A stretch of 64,000 nt of DNA from SM23-28-2 sp964512285 (GTDB lineage: Bacteria; Chloroflexota; Dehalococcoidia; SM23-28-2): contig CAZEJO010000005.1 of assembly GCA_964512285.1 (NCBI GenBank), positions 22,656-86,655 on the forward strand, read 5' to 3'. The notes below the pieces were generated by a model. The model had not been told where the DNA came from, did no database searches, and was given only the letters and a program-made list of their open reading frames with translations. Position 1 is the stretch's first letter. Each line of letters opens with the position of its first letter. The translations under genes and the position numbers were made by a program. Of this stretch, positions 8,644-17,026 are shown in pieces.

Positions 8644-9924
8644 ATGAAGGTTCACCTCCCTTACGGACGCCGGGGCCTTGAGGTGGAGCTGCCAGCGCAG
8701 GCCCAGGTGCTCCTACCCAAGCGCGTGCCCGCCCTGGCCCAGCCGACGGAGGCCATACGCCAGACCCTGCGCCAACCCATCGGCTCGCCGCCGCTGGCCG
8801 AGCTGGTGCGACCCGCCGATAGGGTAGCCATCGTCTTCAGCGATATCACCCGCCCGACGCCCAACCACATCATCCTCCCCACCATCCTGGCCGAACTGGC
8901 TGCCAGGGGAGTGCCCAAGGAGAACTTCGTCCTCGTCAACGCCACCGGCATGCATCGCTCCAACACCCGCGAGGAGCTGATAGCGATGCTGGGGCAGGAG
9001 GTCGTCGACAGCTATCGCATCGTCCAGCACGACGCCAGAGACAGGGGGCAGCAGGCCTTCCTCTCCAAGAACGAGCGCGGGGCAGAGATCTGGATCAACG
9101 GCGACTACATGCGAGCCAATGTCAGGATCCTCACCGGCTTCGTGGAGCCCCACCTCTTCGCCGGCTATTCCGGCGGCGGTAAGGCCGTCCTGCCGGGCAT
9201 CGCCGGCGCCGAGATCATCATGAGTAACCACGGCGGCCCCATGCTTGCCCACCCCAGGGCTACCTGGTGCCACACGGAGGGAAACCCTGTCTTCGAGGAG
9301 GCGCGACGGGTGGCTCTAGCCACGCAGCCCGCCTTCATCGTTAACGTCACCCTGAACGAGCGCAAGGAGGTCACGGGCGTGTTCGCCGGGGAGGTTGTCC
9401 AGGCCCACGATGCCGGCATCGCCTTCGCCGAGAGGTCCTACGTGCAGCCCCTGCGCCAGCGATACGACATAGTGGTGTCCACGAACATGGGCTACCCAGC
9501 CGACATCAATCTCTACCAGTCGGCCAAGGGGATGTCGGTGGCCGCCCAGGCGGTGAAGGAGGGCGGGGCGATCGTTCTGGCCGCCGAGTGCGCCGATGGT
9601 CTGGGCCAGGCCCACTACGCCGAGATGCTTGCCTGGCGAAAGACGCCCCAGGAGCTGCTCGACATGATCCTGGAGCCGGGATTCGCTGAGCTAGAGCAGT
9701 GGGCGATACAGTGCCAGACCATGGTGCAGGTCAGGGCCAACGTCTACCTCTATTCGTCTTTGGGCGCCGAACAAACGCGAAGGACTCACCTGAGGCACTG
9801 CCCGGACATCGGCGAAACGGTGGCTGCCCTATCCGACGACTTCCGCCGAAAGAACGGCGGCAAAGATCCCGCCATTCTGGTGCTGCCCTTCGGCCAGCTT
9901 GCCGTGCCGCAAGTGCGCGACTGA
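8644..9924 (+). CDS. larA: LarA-family nickel-dependent racemase homologue
   Basis: A 426-residue DUF2088/LarA protein. Conserved residues of the lactate racemase family are present: the DITRPTPN motif near residue 68, TGMHR, and the EPHLFAGYSGGGKAVLPG segment. Its lysine carries the nickel-pincer cofactor in characterised LarA, and a histidine follows in NHGGPMLAHP. Known members interconvert D- and L-lactate or other 2-hydroxyacids. The pincer-cofactor genes larB, larC and larE are not in the window. The substrate may not be lactate, since the family is broad. It follows the MarR-like gene by 171 bp; no convincing promoter was seen in the gap. Confidence 0.85.
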   Translation: MKVHLPYGRRGLEVELPAQAQVLLPKRVPALAQPTEAIRQTLRQPIGSPPLAELVRPADRVAIVFSDITRPTPNHIILPTILAELAARGVPKENFVLVNATGMHRSNTREELIAMLGQEVVDSYRIVQHDARDRGQQAFLSKNERGAEIWINGDYMRANVRILTGFVEPHLFAGYSGGGKAVLPGIAGAEIIMSNHGGPMLAHPRATWCHTEGNPVFEEARRVALATQPAFIVNVTLNERKEVTGVFAGEVVQAHDAGIAFAERSYVQPLRQRYDIVVSTNMGYPADINLYQSAKGMSVAAQAVKEGGAIVLAAECADGLGQAHYAEMLAWRKTPQELLDMILEPGFAELEQWAIQCQTMVQVRANVYLYSSLGAEQTRRTHLRHCPDIGETVAALSDDFRRKNGGKDPAILVLPFGQLAVPQVRD

Positions 9925-10011
9925 GCTAGCCCGCACTGTCTCCAAGATGTGGTGACGCATCCCCTCGCCTTGCTCAGGGCAGGCTCTTGCCATTCTGCCC
10001 ACATCGCCGCT

Positions 10012-10078
10012 GAGATTCTTCGCTCCGCTCAGAATGACGCCAGGCTGTGCTGTCACCCTGAGCGTAGCGAAGGGTCTC
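10012..10078. repeat. Inverted pair of dispersed intergenic repeat
   Basis: Two related 28-bp units in opposite orientation. One is at 10012-10039 (core ATTCTTCGCTCCGCTCAGAA), the other at 10051-10078 (core CCCTGAGCGTAGCGAAGGG). Each is itself an imperfect palindrome. They lie between the convergent ends of larA and the aminotransferase gene, where a bidirectional terminator would be useful, though no T-run follows. Nothing else is recognisable in 9925-10132. Confidence 0.75.
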
Positions 10079-10132
10079 ACTCCGGATGGCATAGCACGCC
10101 CGTGGGTCGCTGCAACTCAGTGATAGAACGAG

Positions 10133-11320
10133 CTAGGCCGCAGTCAGCACCCGATCGGCCGCAGCCACGCCTGCGCCCTTCTCCAGACGGAACCCCTGAG
10201 CCGATAGCTCCTGCTCCAGCGCTTGGAGCACCGCCAGCACGTTCTCCGCCGAAGAAGCGACGCCCATGAGACCGATGCGCCATACCTTGCCCGCCAGCGG
10301 CCCCAGCCCACCAGCGATCTCGATATTGTGCCCGTACAAGAGGGCGCGGCGCAGCTTCAGATCCTCGATCCCGTCAGGGACGCGCACTGTGGTGATTACA
10401 GGCAGGCGATAGGCCTCCTGGGCATGCAGGGTCAGGCCCATAGCCTCCAGTCCGGCCCGGAGGGCCTGACCGTTGCGCTGATGACGATCGAGTCGGGCCT
10501 CCAGCCCCTCTTCCAGCACCAAGCGAAGGCCCTCACGCAGAGCGTAGACCATGCTCATAGGCGCTGTGTGGTGGTAGGCGCGCTTGCCGCCCCAGTAGTT
10601 GTCCAGGAGAGTCATATCCAAGTACCAGCTGCGCACCTTGGTCTCGCGGCTGCGGAGAGCATCGGAAGCGCGGGTACTGAACGTGAGGGGGGCCATCCCC
10701 GGCGGGCAGGAGAGGCACTTCTGGGAGGCGCTGTGACAGGCATCGATGCCCCAATCGTCCACCGCTAGCTCGCATCCGGCCAGTGAAGTGACAGCGTCCA
10801 CCATGAGTAAGGCTTCGTGCTCGTGGGTCAGGCGGACGATATCGTCCAGGGGCTGCTGGACGCCGGTACTGGTCTCGGCGTGGACGATGGCCACCAGCTT
10901 TGTGCGGCCGGCGGCCTTGAGCGCGGCCTCCACCGCCTCCGGCTCGATGATGCGCCCCCATTCGGCCTCCACGCGCGTCACCTCCGCGTCATAGCGGGAG
11001 GCCATCTCGGCGATGCGGTCGCCGAAGAAACCGGCGACGCAGACCACGGCCCGCTCGCCCGGCTCGATAAGGTTGGCGACCACCGCCTCCATGCCGGCGC
11101 TGCCGGTGCCAGAGACAGCGATGGTCTCCTCGTTCTGGGTGCGGAAAACAGTCCGCAGGAGGTCTTTGGTCTCGTCCATGATCCGGAGAAAGTCAGGGTC
11201 GAGATGGCCCAGGATCGGCGCCATCATGGCCTGATATACCCGCGGGTGTACGTTGGAGGGCCCAGCGCCCAGAAGGATGCGCGGGGGCGGGTTCAGGTCG
11301 GAGACATTGCGGTTGCTCAT
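10133..11320 (-). CDS. Alanine-glyoxylate / serine-pyruvate-type aminotransferase
   Basis: A 395-residue class-V PLP aminotransferase. The N-terminal LGAGPSNVHPRV motif, the VSGTGSAGMEA phosphate-binding region and the PLP lysine in SASQKCLSCPPG match the AGT/SPT group. It could transaminate glyoxylate to glycine or interconvert serine and hydroxypyruvate. It is the last gene of the glycine-cleavage operon, 14 bp after the lipoprotein gene. Making or consuming glycine next to the Gcv system is therefore a sensible role. A bacterial purine-catabolism (PucG-like) function is an alternative. Confidence 0.86.
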   Translation of the reverse strand: MSNRNVSDLNPPPRILLGAGPSNVHPRVYQAMMAPILGHLDPDFLRIMDETKDLLRTVFRTQNEETIAVSGTGSAGMEAVVANLIEPGERAVVCVAGFFGDRIAEMASRYDAEVTRVEAEWGRIIEPEAVEAALKAAGRTKLVAIVHAETSTGVQQPLDDIVRLTHEHEALLMVDAVTSLAGCELAVDDWGIDACHSASQKCLSCPPGMAPLTFSTRASDALRSRETKVRSWYLDMTLLDNYWGGKRAYHHTAPMSMVYALREGLRLVLEEGLEARLDRHQRNGQALRAGLEAMGLTLHAQEAYRLPVITTVRVPDGIEDLKLRRALLYGHNIEIAGGLGPLAGKVWRIGLMGVASSAENVLAVLQALEQELSAQGFRLEKGAGVAAADRVLTAA

Positions 11321-11334
11321 GATGACCTCCCAGT

Positions 11335-12021
11335 CTACTGCTCGCCCAGGCCCGCCTCGATGCGAGCCAAGAGCTTCCTGGCCAACTCGATGGCTTCGTC
11401 AGTCGATGCGCCCTCGCCGAGGGTGTAGGTCCTGACATCAGCCAATAGCTCACCCTTTCGAAACGTCAGCGAGACGACTTCGGCCTGGACAGCCTCCCAG
11501 CCGCAGAAGCTCACCCGAGGAGCCGAGAGAAAGAAGCCGTCAGCCCCATCGCCGATGGCGGGCAGATCAAGCTGCTCCGGTATGCCCTCTTCCTCCGGAA
11601 GGCCGGCGCCCATCGCCTCTATTGTCTGCTGCTCCTCTACCAATCTGGCGGCGGCAGCCTCCGTGCTCGTATAGAGCTCGAGCTCGCTAACGATGCAGAC
11701 GGTCTTGCCCTCCCCCTGCAGACTCTCCTCCAGCAGCGACCGCAGCTTGCGCCCCTCCGTTCGCTCCTGAGGATCAGCCAGATCCGGCGTCATAGGGGTC
11801 AGCTCGCTGGTGACTTCGTAGGAGAAGCCCTGGGGCAGGTCCTCCGCCTGGAGCATCATTGCATCTAGGCCCTCCGGCTCGACACCTGCCGTCTCGTCCG
11901 CCGGCGTGGGCGATTGCTCCTCGCCCCCACCTCCCCCACCGCAGGCGGCGAGACAGAGGACAGCGGCGATGGCCAACGCGAACATCACCCCCGGCAGCCA
12001 GCCTATCGGTTTACGATTCAT
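11335..12021 (-). CDS. Putative lipoprotein, function unknown
   Basis: A 228-residue protein with a signal sequence ending in the lipobox LAAC (residues 24-27), then a Gly/Glu-rich low-complexity stretch. The remainder is a soluble alpha/beta-looking domain with no motif I recognise. The start overlaps the end of gcvPB by 11 bp, so it is translated from the gcv operon mRNA. It would be anchored at the outer face of the membrane. Why a lipoprotein is embedded among cytoplasmic glycine-cleavage genes is unclear. Confidence 0.72.
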   Translation of the reverse strand: MNRKPIGWLPGVMFALAIAAVLCLAACGGGGGGEEQSPTPADETAGVEPEGLDAMMLQAEDLPQGFSYEVTSELTPMTPDLADPQERTEGRKLRSLLEESLQGEGKTVCIVSELELYTSTEAAAARLVEEQQTIEAMGAGLPEEEGIPEQLDLPAIGDGADGFFLSAPRVSFCGWEAVQAEVVSLTFRKGELLADVRTYTLGEGASTDEAIELARKLLARIEAGLGEQ

Positions 12022-13114
12022 CCTCGGTCTCCCTTCGCCAGCGCAGCACCGGCCGACGGGCAGCCGTGGCCTCGTCCAAGCGGCCGATGGGGGCCGTGTG
12101 AGGCGCTTCCTTCACCACCTGCGGCTCCTCCTCGGCCTCGCGGGCGATGGCCAGCAGGGCATCGCAGAAGGCATCCAGGGCCTCCTTGCTCTCCGTCTCC
12201 GTGGGCTCGATCATCAGCGCCTCGTCCACGATGAGAGGGAAGTAGACGGTGGGCGGATGGAAGCCGTAGTCGATGAGCCGCTTGGCGATGTCCCAGGTGC
12301 GCACGCCCTTCGCCCGCTGGCGGCTCCCTGAGAAGACCACCTCGTGCATGCAGCGGCGGTCGTAGGGCAAGTGGTAGGCCTGCCGCAAGCGAGCCTGGAC
12401 ATAGTTGGCGTTGATGACGGCGTTCTCGCTCACCTGGCGCAGCCCTTCGCTCCCCAGCGCGCGGAGGTAGGCGTAGGCCCGCAGCAGCACGCCAAAGTGC
12501 CCGTAGAACAGGCCAACCCTGCCGATGCTGCGCTCGGGCGTGGCCAGGACGAAGCGCCCGTCCTCCCTTCCGACTACGGGCGTCGGCAGGTAAGGCGCTA
12601 GGTGTTCCCTTACGACGACGGGCCCGGAGCCGGGGCCGCCGCCGCCGTGAGGGGTGCTGAAGGTCTTGTGCATGTTCAGATGGACGATGTCGAAGCCCAT
12701 GTCGCCGAAGCGGGCGCGTCCGAGGAGGGCATTCAGATTGGCGCCGTCGCCGTAGAGGAGAGCCCCCTTGCGGTGTAGCATCTCGGCGATGCGNNNNNNN
12801 NNNNNNNNNNNNNNNNNNNNNNNNNNNNNNNNNNNNNNNNNNNNNNNNNNNNNNNNNNNNNNNNNNNNNNNNNNNNNNNNNNNNNNNNNNNNNGTGTCCA
12901 CGCTGTAGTTGAGGCGGCTGAGGGCCAGGAAGTAGCGCACCAGGCCCACCTGACTCAGCTCGGGCAGGTTGAGCTCTTGGCGCAGGAGCTGCAGCGGCGG
13001 CATCCCGGCCTCAGGGACATCGCAGGGCGGCAGGGAGCAGGCCGTGCGCCCCGGCTTGCTCAGGTCGAAGGTGAGGCGAGCGCCGGTATCCGGCTGCCTC
13101 GGGCCGCTGCTCAC
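12011..13114 (-). CDS. gcvPB: Glycine dehydrogenase (decarboxylating) subunit 2, interrupted by an assembly gap
   Basis: The N-terminal part (SLPPCDVPEAGM, LSRLNYSVD) and the C-terminal part after the gap (YGDGANLNALLG, LNMHKTFSTPHGGGGPGSGP with the PLP lysine) both match the beta half of the two-subunit P-protein. With GcvPA it decarboxylates glycine and loads the aminomethyl group on GcvH. Only about 333 residues are visible, against about 480-520 in the family. The segment that should carry YPLGSCTMKYNPK is missing, replaced by 100 Ns. The start overlaps gcvPA by ATGA. The gene is probably intact in the organism. Confidence 0.9.
   Translation of the reverse strand: MSSGPRQPDTGARLTFDLSKPGRTACSLPPCDVPEAGMPPLQLLRQELNLPELSQVGLVRYFLALSRLNYSVDXXXXXXXXXXXXXXXXXXXXXXXXXXXXXXXXXXRIAEMLHRKGALLYGDGANLNALLGRARFGDMGFDIVHLNMHKTFSTPHGGGGPGSGPVVVREHLAPYLPTPVVGREDGRFVLATPERSIGRVGLFYGHFGVLLRAYAYLRALGSEGLRQVSENAVINANYVQARLRQAYHLPYDRRCMHEVVFSGSRQRAKGVRTWDIAKRLIDYGFHPPTVYFPLIVDEALMIEPTETESKEALDAFCDALLAIAREAEEEPQVVKEAPHTAPIGRLDEATAARRPVLRWRRETEDES
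12794..12893. other. Assembly gap (100 N)
   Basis: A run of exactly 100 N lies inside gcvPB. The size looks like a scaffolder's placeholder. Comparing the flanks with a typical GcvPB suggests that roughly 150 codons are absent, so the true gap is probably near 450 bp. Confidence 0.97.
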
Positions 13115-14430
13115 TCGCTGCCTCCGATCTCCGCCAGCGCCTCCACCAGGCGGTCGATCTCCTCCCGCGTGTTCATCTCCGTGACGCAGAGGAGGAGGCC
13201 GTTCTCCACATGCTGGCTCACGTCCAAGCCGCCGATGATGCCCCGCTCCAGGAGGGCACGGTTCACCTCAGAGGGCGGCCGGGGGCAACGCACCACGAAC
13301 TCTTTGAAGAAGAGTCCGTCGAAAGCCAGGGAATAGCCAGGCACCTGGGCGATGCGGTGGGCAGCGTAGTGGGCCTTGTGGTAGCAGAGATCGGCCACCT
13401 GGCGCAGGCCCTGCTTGCCCATCGCTGCCAGGTAGACAGTGGCGGCCAGGGCGACGAGCTGCTGGCTGGTGCAGATGTTGGATGAGGCCTTCTCGCGGCG
13501 GATGTGCTGCTCGCGGGTCTGGAGGGTGAGGACGTAGCCAGTGCGCCCCTGGTCATCGCTGGTGCGGCCGATGATTCGGCCCGGCATCTGGCGCAGGTAC
13601 TGCTGGCGACAGGCGAAGAGGCCGAGATAGGGCCCGCCGAAGCTCAGGGGGCTGCCCAGCGATTGGCCATCGCCCACCACGACATCGGCCCCGTAGTCGC
13701 CGGGGGGCCGGAATAGGCCCAGCGATATGGGATCGACGGACACAACGAGAAGGGCTCCTGCCTCATGGGCTGCCCTCTCCACCGCTTCGATATCGGGCAG
13801 GAAATAGCCGAAGAAATTGGGCTGCTGGACGGCCAGACAGGCGTGCTCCTCGTTGAGGGCCAGGGCGTCGGGCGACAGCACATCCACCGCCAGGTCGCGG
13901 CCGAAGGCGTAGGTGCGCACCACCGCCTGGCAGTGGGGGTGAACGGTGGAAAGAAGAGCGATGCGCCGACGACCGGTGACGCCGGCGGCCATCAGGCAGG
14001 CCTCGGCCAGGGCGCTGGCGCCGTCGTACATGCCGGCGTTGGCCACGTCCATGGCCGTCAGCTCGCAGACCATCGACTGGAACTCGAAGGCGGTCTGGAG
14101 AGTGCCCTGGCTGATCTCCGCCTGGTAGGGAGTGTAGGCGGTAGCGTACTCGCTGCGGCCGATGACCTCGCCGACCACGCTGGGGATGAAGTGGCGATAG
14201 GCGCCGCCGCCCAGAAAGCAGGGCATGCTATCGACCGGCTGGTTGCGCGCGGCCAGGCCCGCCAGCTCGCGCACCAGCTCCGGCTCCGAGAGAGCGGGCG
14301 GCAGGCCCAGCTCGCCGGCGCGGAACTCCGATGGGATGTCGGCGAACAACTCCTCGACCGAGGCCACGCCGATGGCGGCCAGCATGGCCTGGCGGTCGGT
14401 CTCAGTGTTGGCGATGTAAGGAAGTGTCAT
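13111..14430 (-). CDS. gcvPA: Glycine dehydrogenase (decarboxylating) subunit 1
   Basis: A 439-residue alpha half of the split P-protein. Family signatures are YIANTETDRQAMLAAIG at the start, the FLGGGAYRHFIPSVV motif, TAYTPYQAEISQGTLQ, and ASSNICTSQQLVALA. Length is normal (about 440-450). It lacks the PLP lysine, which is supplied by GcvPB. It lies 5 bp after gcvH and overlaps gcvPB by four bases (ATGA), so translational coupling of the two subunits is likely. The enzyme acts in the cytoplasm as an alpha2-beta2 complex. Confidence 0.95.
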   Translation of the reverse strand: MTLPYIANTETDRQAMLAAIGVASVEELFADIPSEFRAGELGLPPALSEPELVRELAGLAARNQPVDSMPCFLGGGAYRHFIPSVVGEVIGRSEYATAYTPYQAEISQGTLQTAFEFQSMVCELTAMDVANAGMYDGASALAEACLMAAGVTGRRRIALLSTVHPHCQAVVRTYAFGRDLAVDVLSPDALALNEEHACLAVQQPNFFGYFLPDIEAVERAAHEAGALLVVSVDPISLGLFRPPGDYGADVVVGDGQSLGSPLSFGGPYLGLFACRQQYLRQMPGRIIGRTSDDQGRTGYVLTLQTREQHIRREKASSNICTSQQLVALAATVYLAAMGKQGLRQVADLCYHKAHYAAHRIAQVPGYSLAFDGLFFKEFVVRCPRPPSEVNRALLERGIIGGLDVSQHVENGLLLCVTEMNTREEIDRLVEALAEIGGSE

Positions 14431-14435
14431 AGCTC

Positions 14436-14819
14436 CTAAGATTGCGCTATCAGCTCATCGTACTGCTCGGCGGTGAGGAGGCTGTCCAGCTCGGCGGGAT
14501 CGGCCAGGCGCACGCGCACCAGCCAGCCCTGCCCGTAGGGCGACTGGTTCGCCAGCTCCGGCCTGTCGACGACCTCCTGGTTGACCTCCGTCACCTCGCC
14601 GCTGACGGGCGAGTAGAGGTCGGAGACGGCCTTCACCGACTCGATCTCGCCCAGCTTGTCGAGCTGCTTGACCTGGGTCCCCGACGAGGGCAGGTCAAGG
14701 TAGACAAGGTCGCCAAGCTGATCCTGAGCGTAGTCGGTGATGCCGACGGTGCCGAGATCAGCCTCGACACGCACCCACTCGTGCTCCTTGGTGTAACGGC
14801 GATCGGTAGGACTAGACAT
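14436..14819 (-). CDS. gcvH: Glycine cleavage system H protein
   Basis: A 127-residue lipoyl carrier. YTKEHEWVRVE, VGITDYAQDQLGDLVYLDLP and the lipoylation site GEIESVKAVSDL (Lys in ESVKA) are all present, as are the C-terminal NQSPYGQGWLVRV residues. It shuttles the aminomethyl intermediate between the P, T and L proteins. It is 72 bp downstream of gcvT and 5 bp upstream of gcvPA in the same transcript. No lpd (L protein) gene is in the window. Confidence 0.96.
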   Translation of the reverse strand: MSSPTDRRYTKEHEWVRVEADLGTVGITDYAQDQLGDLVYLDLPSSGTQVKQLDKLGEIESVKAVSDLYSPVSGEVTEVNQEVVDRPELANQSPYGQGWLVRVRLADPAELDSLLTAEQYDELIAQS

Positions 14820-14891
14820 GGCTCCCCTCCTCTGGACTGATTAAGCCCAAGATTAGCGTCGGGCGAGAGGCAAGTCAATGGAGGGTGGGGG

Positions 14892-16004
14892 CTAGCCCGC
14901 CTTTGGCCGCTTGTAGAACGGCCGCTTGACCACCTGCGCCCGCAGGAGCCTGCCCCGCACGTCCACATCGAGCTCCGTGCCCACGCTGGCCAGCTCCGGC
15001 GGCAGGTAGGCCATGCCGATGCTCACCCCCAGCGTCGGCGAAAAGCCGCCGCTGGTCAGCTCGCTCACCCGGCGGCCCGATTGCATGATGGGGTAGCCCG
15101 CTCGCATGACGCCCCGCTCCTGAGCCTTGAGGCAGACCAGGTGACGCTGGACGCCGGCGTCATGAATGCGCAGGAGGGCTTCCCGCCCGATGAAATCGAC
15201 GCCATCGTCGAAAGTCACTACCCAACCCAGGCCGGCCTCGAAGGGGTTGGTGCTGCTATCGATGTCGTTGCCGTAGAGGGGGAGGGCCGCCTCCAGGCGC
15301 AGGCTGTCGCGAGCGCCCAGGCCGCAGGGCTGGACGCCGTGCTCGACGAACCACTTCCAAAGGATGACGCCGGCGGCGGACGACAGAATGATCTCGACGC
15401 CGTCCTCGCCCGTGTAACCGGTGCGGGAGAAGAAAGCGGTGACGCCAGCCAGCGATACTTCAGCACAACCGCGGGGTCGTAGGCCCTCGGCCAGAGATGG
15501 CACCAGGCGAGCCAGGTAGCGCTGCGCATCAGGGCCTTGAAGGGCCGCCATGACTGTTTCCGCCTGGCGATCATTCACTGTGACGCGCAGCGATGAGTGG
15601 AGATGCTGTTGGATCCAATCACCGATCCTATCGGCGTTGGCAGAGTTAACCACCATCAGAAAGCGCTCGTCGGCCAGGCGGAAGACGTACACGTCGTCCA
15701 GGATGCCCCCCTCCTCCTGGCAGACGAGGCCGTAGTGACCTTTGCCCACCTCCAGCCCGGCGATGTCGTAGGTCACCAGGCCGCGCAGGAAAGATGCGCC
15801 GTCGGGGCCGGTTACCTCCAGGCGGCCCATGTGGGAGACGTCGAACAGACCAACCCGCTGGCGAACGGCGTGGTGCTCCTCGACGATGCCCTTGTACTGG
15901 ACAGGCATCTCCCAGCCGGCGAAGGGAACCATGCGCCCGCCCAGAGCTAAGTGCTGGTTATAGAGGGCAGTACGACGGAGGGTGGGGGCCTGACCGCTGC
16001 TCAT
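14892..16004 (-). CDS. gcvT: Glycine cleavage system T protein (aminomethyltransferase)
   Basis: About 370 residues from MSSGQAPTLRRTALYNQHLALGG, the normal length. The frame continues upstream, but that part is an antisense shadow of the MBL gene; the true ATG overlaps the MBL stop by ATGA and has GGGAGA before it. Folate-binding features include VPFAGWEMPVQY, GLFDVSHMGR, and RTGYTGEDGVEI. It transfers the methylene group from aminomethyl-GcvH to tetrahydrofolate, releasing ammonia. It is the second gene of the operon. Confidence 0.95.
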   Translation of the reverse strand: MSSGQAPTLRRTALYNQHLALGGRMVPFAGWEMPVQYKGIVEEHHAVRQRVGLFDVSHMGRLEVTGPDGASFLRGLVTYDIAGLEVGKGHYGLVCQEEGGILDDVYVFRLADERFLMVVNSANADRIGDWIQQHLHSSLRVTVNDRQAETVMAALQGPDAQRYLARLVPSLAEGLRPRGCAEVSLAGVTAFFSRTGYTGEDGVEIILSSAAGVILWKWFVEHGVQPCGLGARDSLRLEAALPLYGNDIDSSTNPFEAGLGWVVTFDDGVDFIGREALLRIHDAGVQRHLVCLKAQERGVMRAGYPIMQSGRRVSELTSGGFSPTLGVSIGMAYLPPELASVGTELDVDVRGRLLRAQVVKRPFYKRPKAG

Positions 16005-16846
16005 AGCGTCTCCCACTTTCGCTTGCCGTCGACCAGCCTCAGGCGCCCGAGGCCCGGCGGCGGACAGTGAACACAAACCAATAGATCGTTCTCGGCTATC
16101 GCCCGCTCCAGGATACGCTTCTTCGTCTCCAGCGACAGCAGGGGCAGCACATCGAAGGACGATATCCAAGCCAGGCGCTCCAGCATCAGCGGATGCTGGA
16201 CGATGTCGCCGATGTAGACGGCCGTCTGACCGGCGGAGGCCACCTCCACGATGGCATGATGGGCGGTGTGGCCGGGGGCGGGCAGGATGCGCACGCCCTT
16301 GACCACCTCCGCCTCGCCCTCCACCAGCTCTAGCTGGCCGCTGTCGGCCAGGGGCTCCAGGTTCTCGGGAAGGTAGCTGGCGCGCGTGCGCTCGTTGGGG
16401 TGATTGGCCTCGTCCCACTCGCCCTTCTGAAGGAAGTAGCGGGCGCGAGGGAAGGTGAGCGCCAGCTTGCCGTCGCGGTAGGTAGTGTTGCCGCCGCAGT
16501 GGTCGAAGTGGAGGTGGGTGTTGATGACGATGTCCACATCCTCGGGCCGGATGCCCTGGCGGGCCATGTCCTCCACCAGCGTTCCCGCCTGAGCGACGCC
16601 GGAGCCGCGGGGGATGCGGGTCGTCTTATTGCCCACGCCCGTCTCCACCAGGATCAGCTTGCCCTGCGACCGCACGAGGAGGCAGTTGAGGCCGACGGGC
16701 AGGCTGTGCTCCTCATCGAGGGGCCCCACCAGGGGCTCCCACATGACGCGCGGCGTCACGCCGAAGACGGAGCCCGCGTCCAGGCGGAGGACGCCATCGC
16801 TGACGACCAGAAGATCGTAATCGCCCAGACGGAACCAATCGCTCAT
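16001..16846 (-). CDS. Metallo-beta-lactamase-fold hydrolase
   Basis: About 281 residues from MSDWFRLGDYDLLVVSDG. The zinc motif NTHLHFDHCGG, a later PGHTAHHAIVEV, and YIGDIVQHPLML place it in the MBL superfamily, close to quorum-quenching-lactonase or glyoxalase-II-like proteins. It leads the glycine-cleavage operon and ends in an ATGA overlap with gcvT. The substrate is unknown. A link to one-carbon or formaldehyde/glyoxylate detoxification would suit the context but is speculative. Confidence 0.82.
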   Translation of the reverse strand: MSDWFRLGDYDLLVVSDGVLRLDAGSVFGVTPRVMWEPLVGPLDEEHSLPVGLNCLLVRSQGKLILVETGVGNKTTRIPRGSGVAQAGTLVEDMARQGIRPEDVDIVINTHLHFDHCGGNTTYRDGKLALTFPRARYFLQKGEWDEANHPNERTRASYLPENLEPLADSGQLELVEGEAEVVKGVRILPAPGHTAHHAIVEVASAGQTAVYIGDIVQHPLMLERLAWISSFDVLPLLSLETKKRILERAIAENDLLVCVHCPPPGLGRLRLVDGKRKWETL

Positions 16847-16885
16847 GGCAAACGTTCTAGGGGTGACGGCAAACGACCCTTCTCC

Positions 16886-16915
16886 AAGATAGCGCGCGCG
16901 GGCTGGCAGGGTCAA
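16886..16915 (-). promoter_or_regulatory. Sigma-70-type promoter of the glycine-cleavage operon
   Basis: Minus strand TTGACC (16915-16910), an 18-bp spacer and TATCTT (16891-16886). The predicted start of transcription is near 16879, about 33 bases before the MBL start codon. I see no glycine riboswitch in this short leader. Confidence 0.6.
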
Positions 16916-16973
16916 TGCGGGCAAGGAGGAGAGGAATTTGGCAGGGAAATTCCTGTTGTAGGCTGCAAGCACT

Positions 16974-17001
16974 TTGGCAAAATGCGCCAATGTGTTAAAA
17001 T
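16974..17001 (+). promoter_or_regulatory. Sigma-70-type promoter for the exported-protein genes
   Basis: TTGGCA (16974-16979), a 16-bp spacer and TAAAAT (16996-17001). Transcription would begin near 17008, leaving about 10-20 bases before the GTG (17018) or ATG (17027). Confidence 0.6.
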
Positions 17002-17026
17002 TCGTTTGCGAGCATGAGTGAGCGTT

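Noticed and set aside
16005..16418. 5' extension of gcvT
   Set aside because: It is an out-of-frame shadow of the MBL gene; gcvT has the expected length from 16004 and overlaps the MBL stop by ATGA.
16847..17026. Glycine riboswitch for the gcv operon
   Set aside because: The predicted leader is only about 33 bases, too short for the aptamer, and no conserved glycine-riboswitch core was seen on the minus strand.
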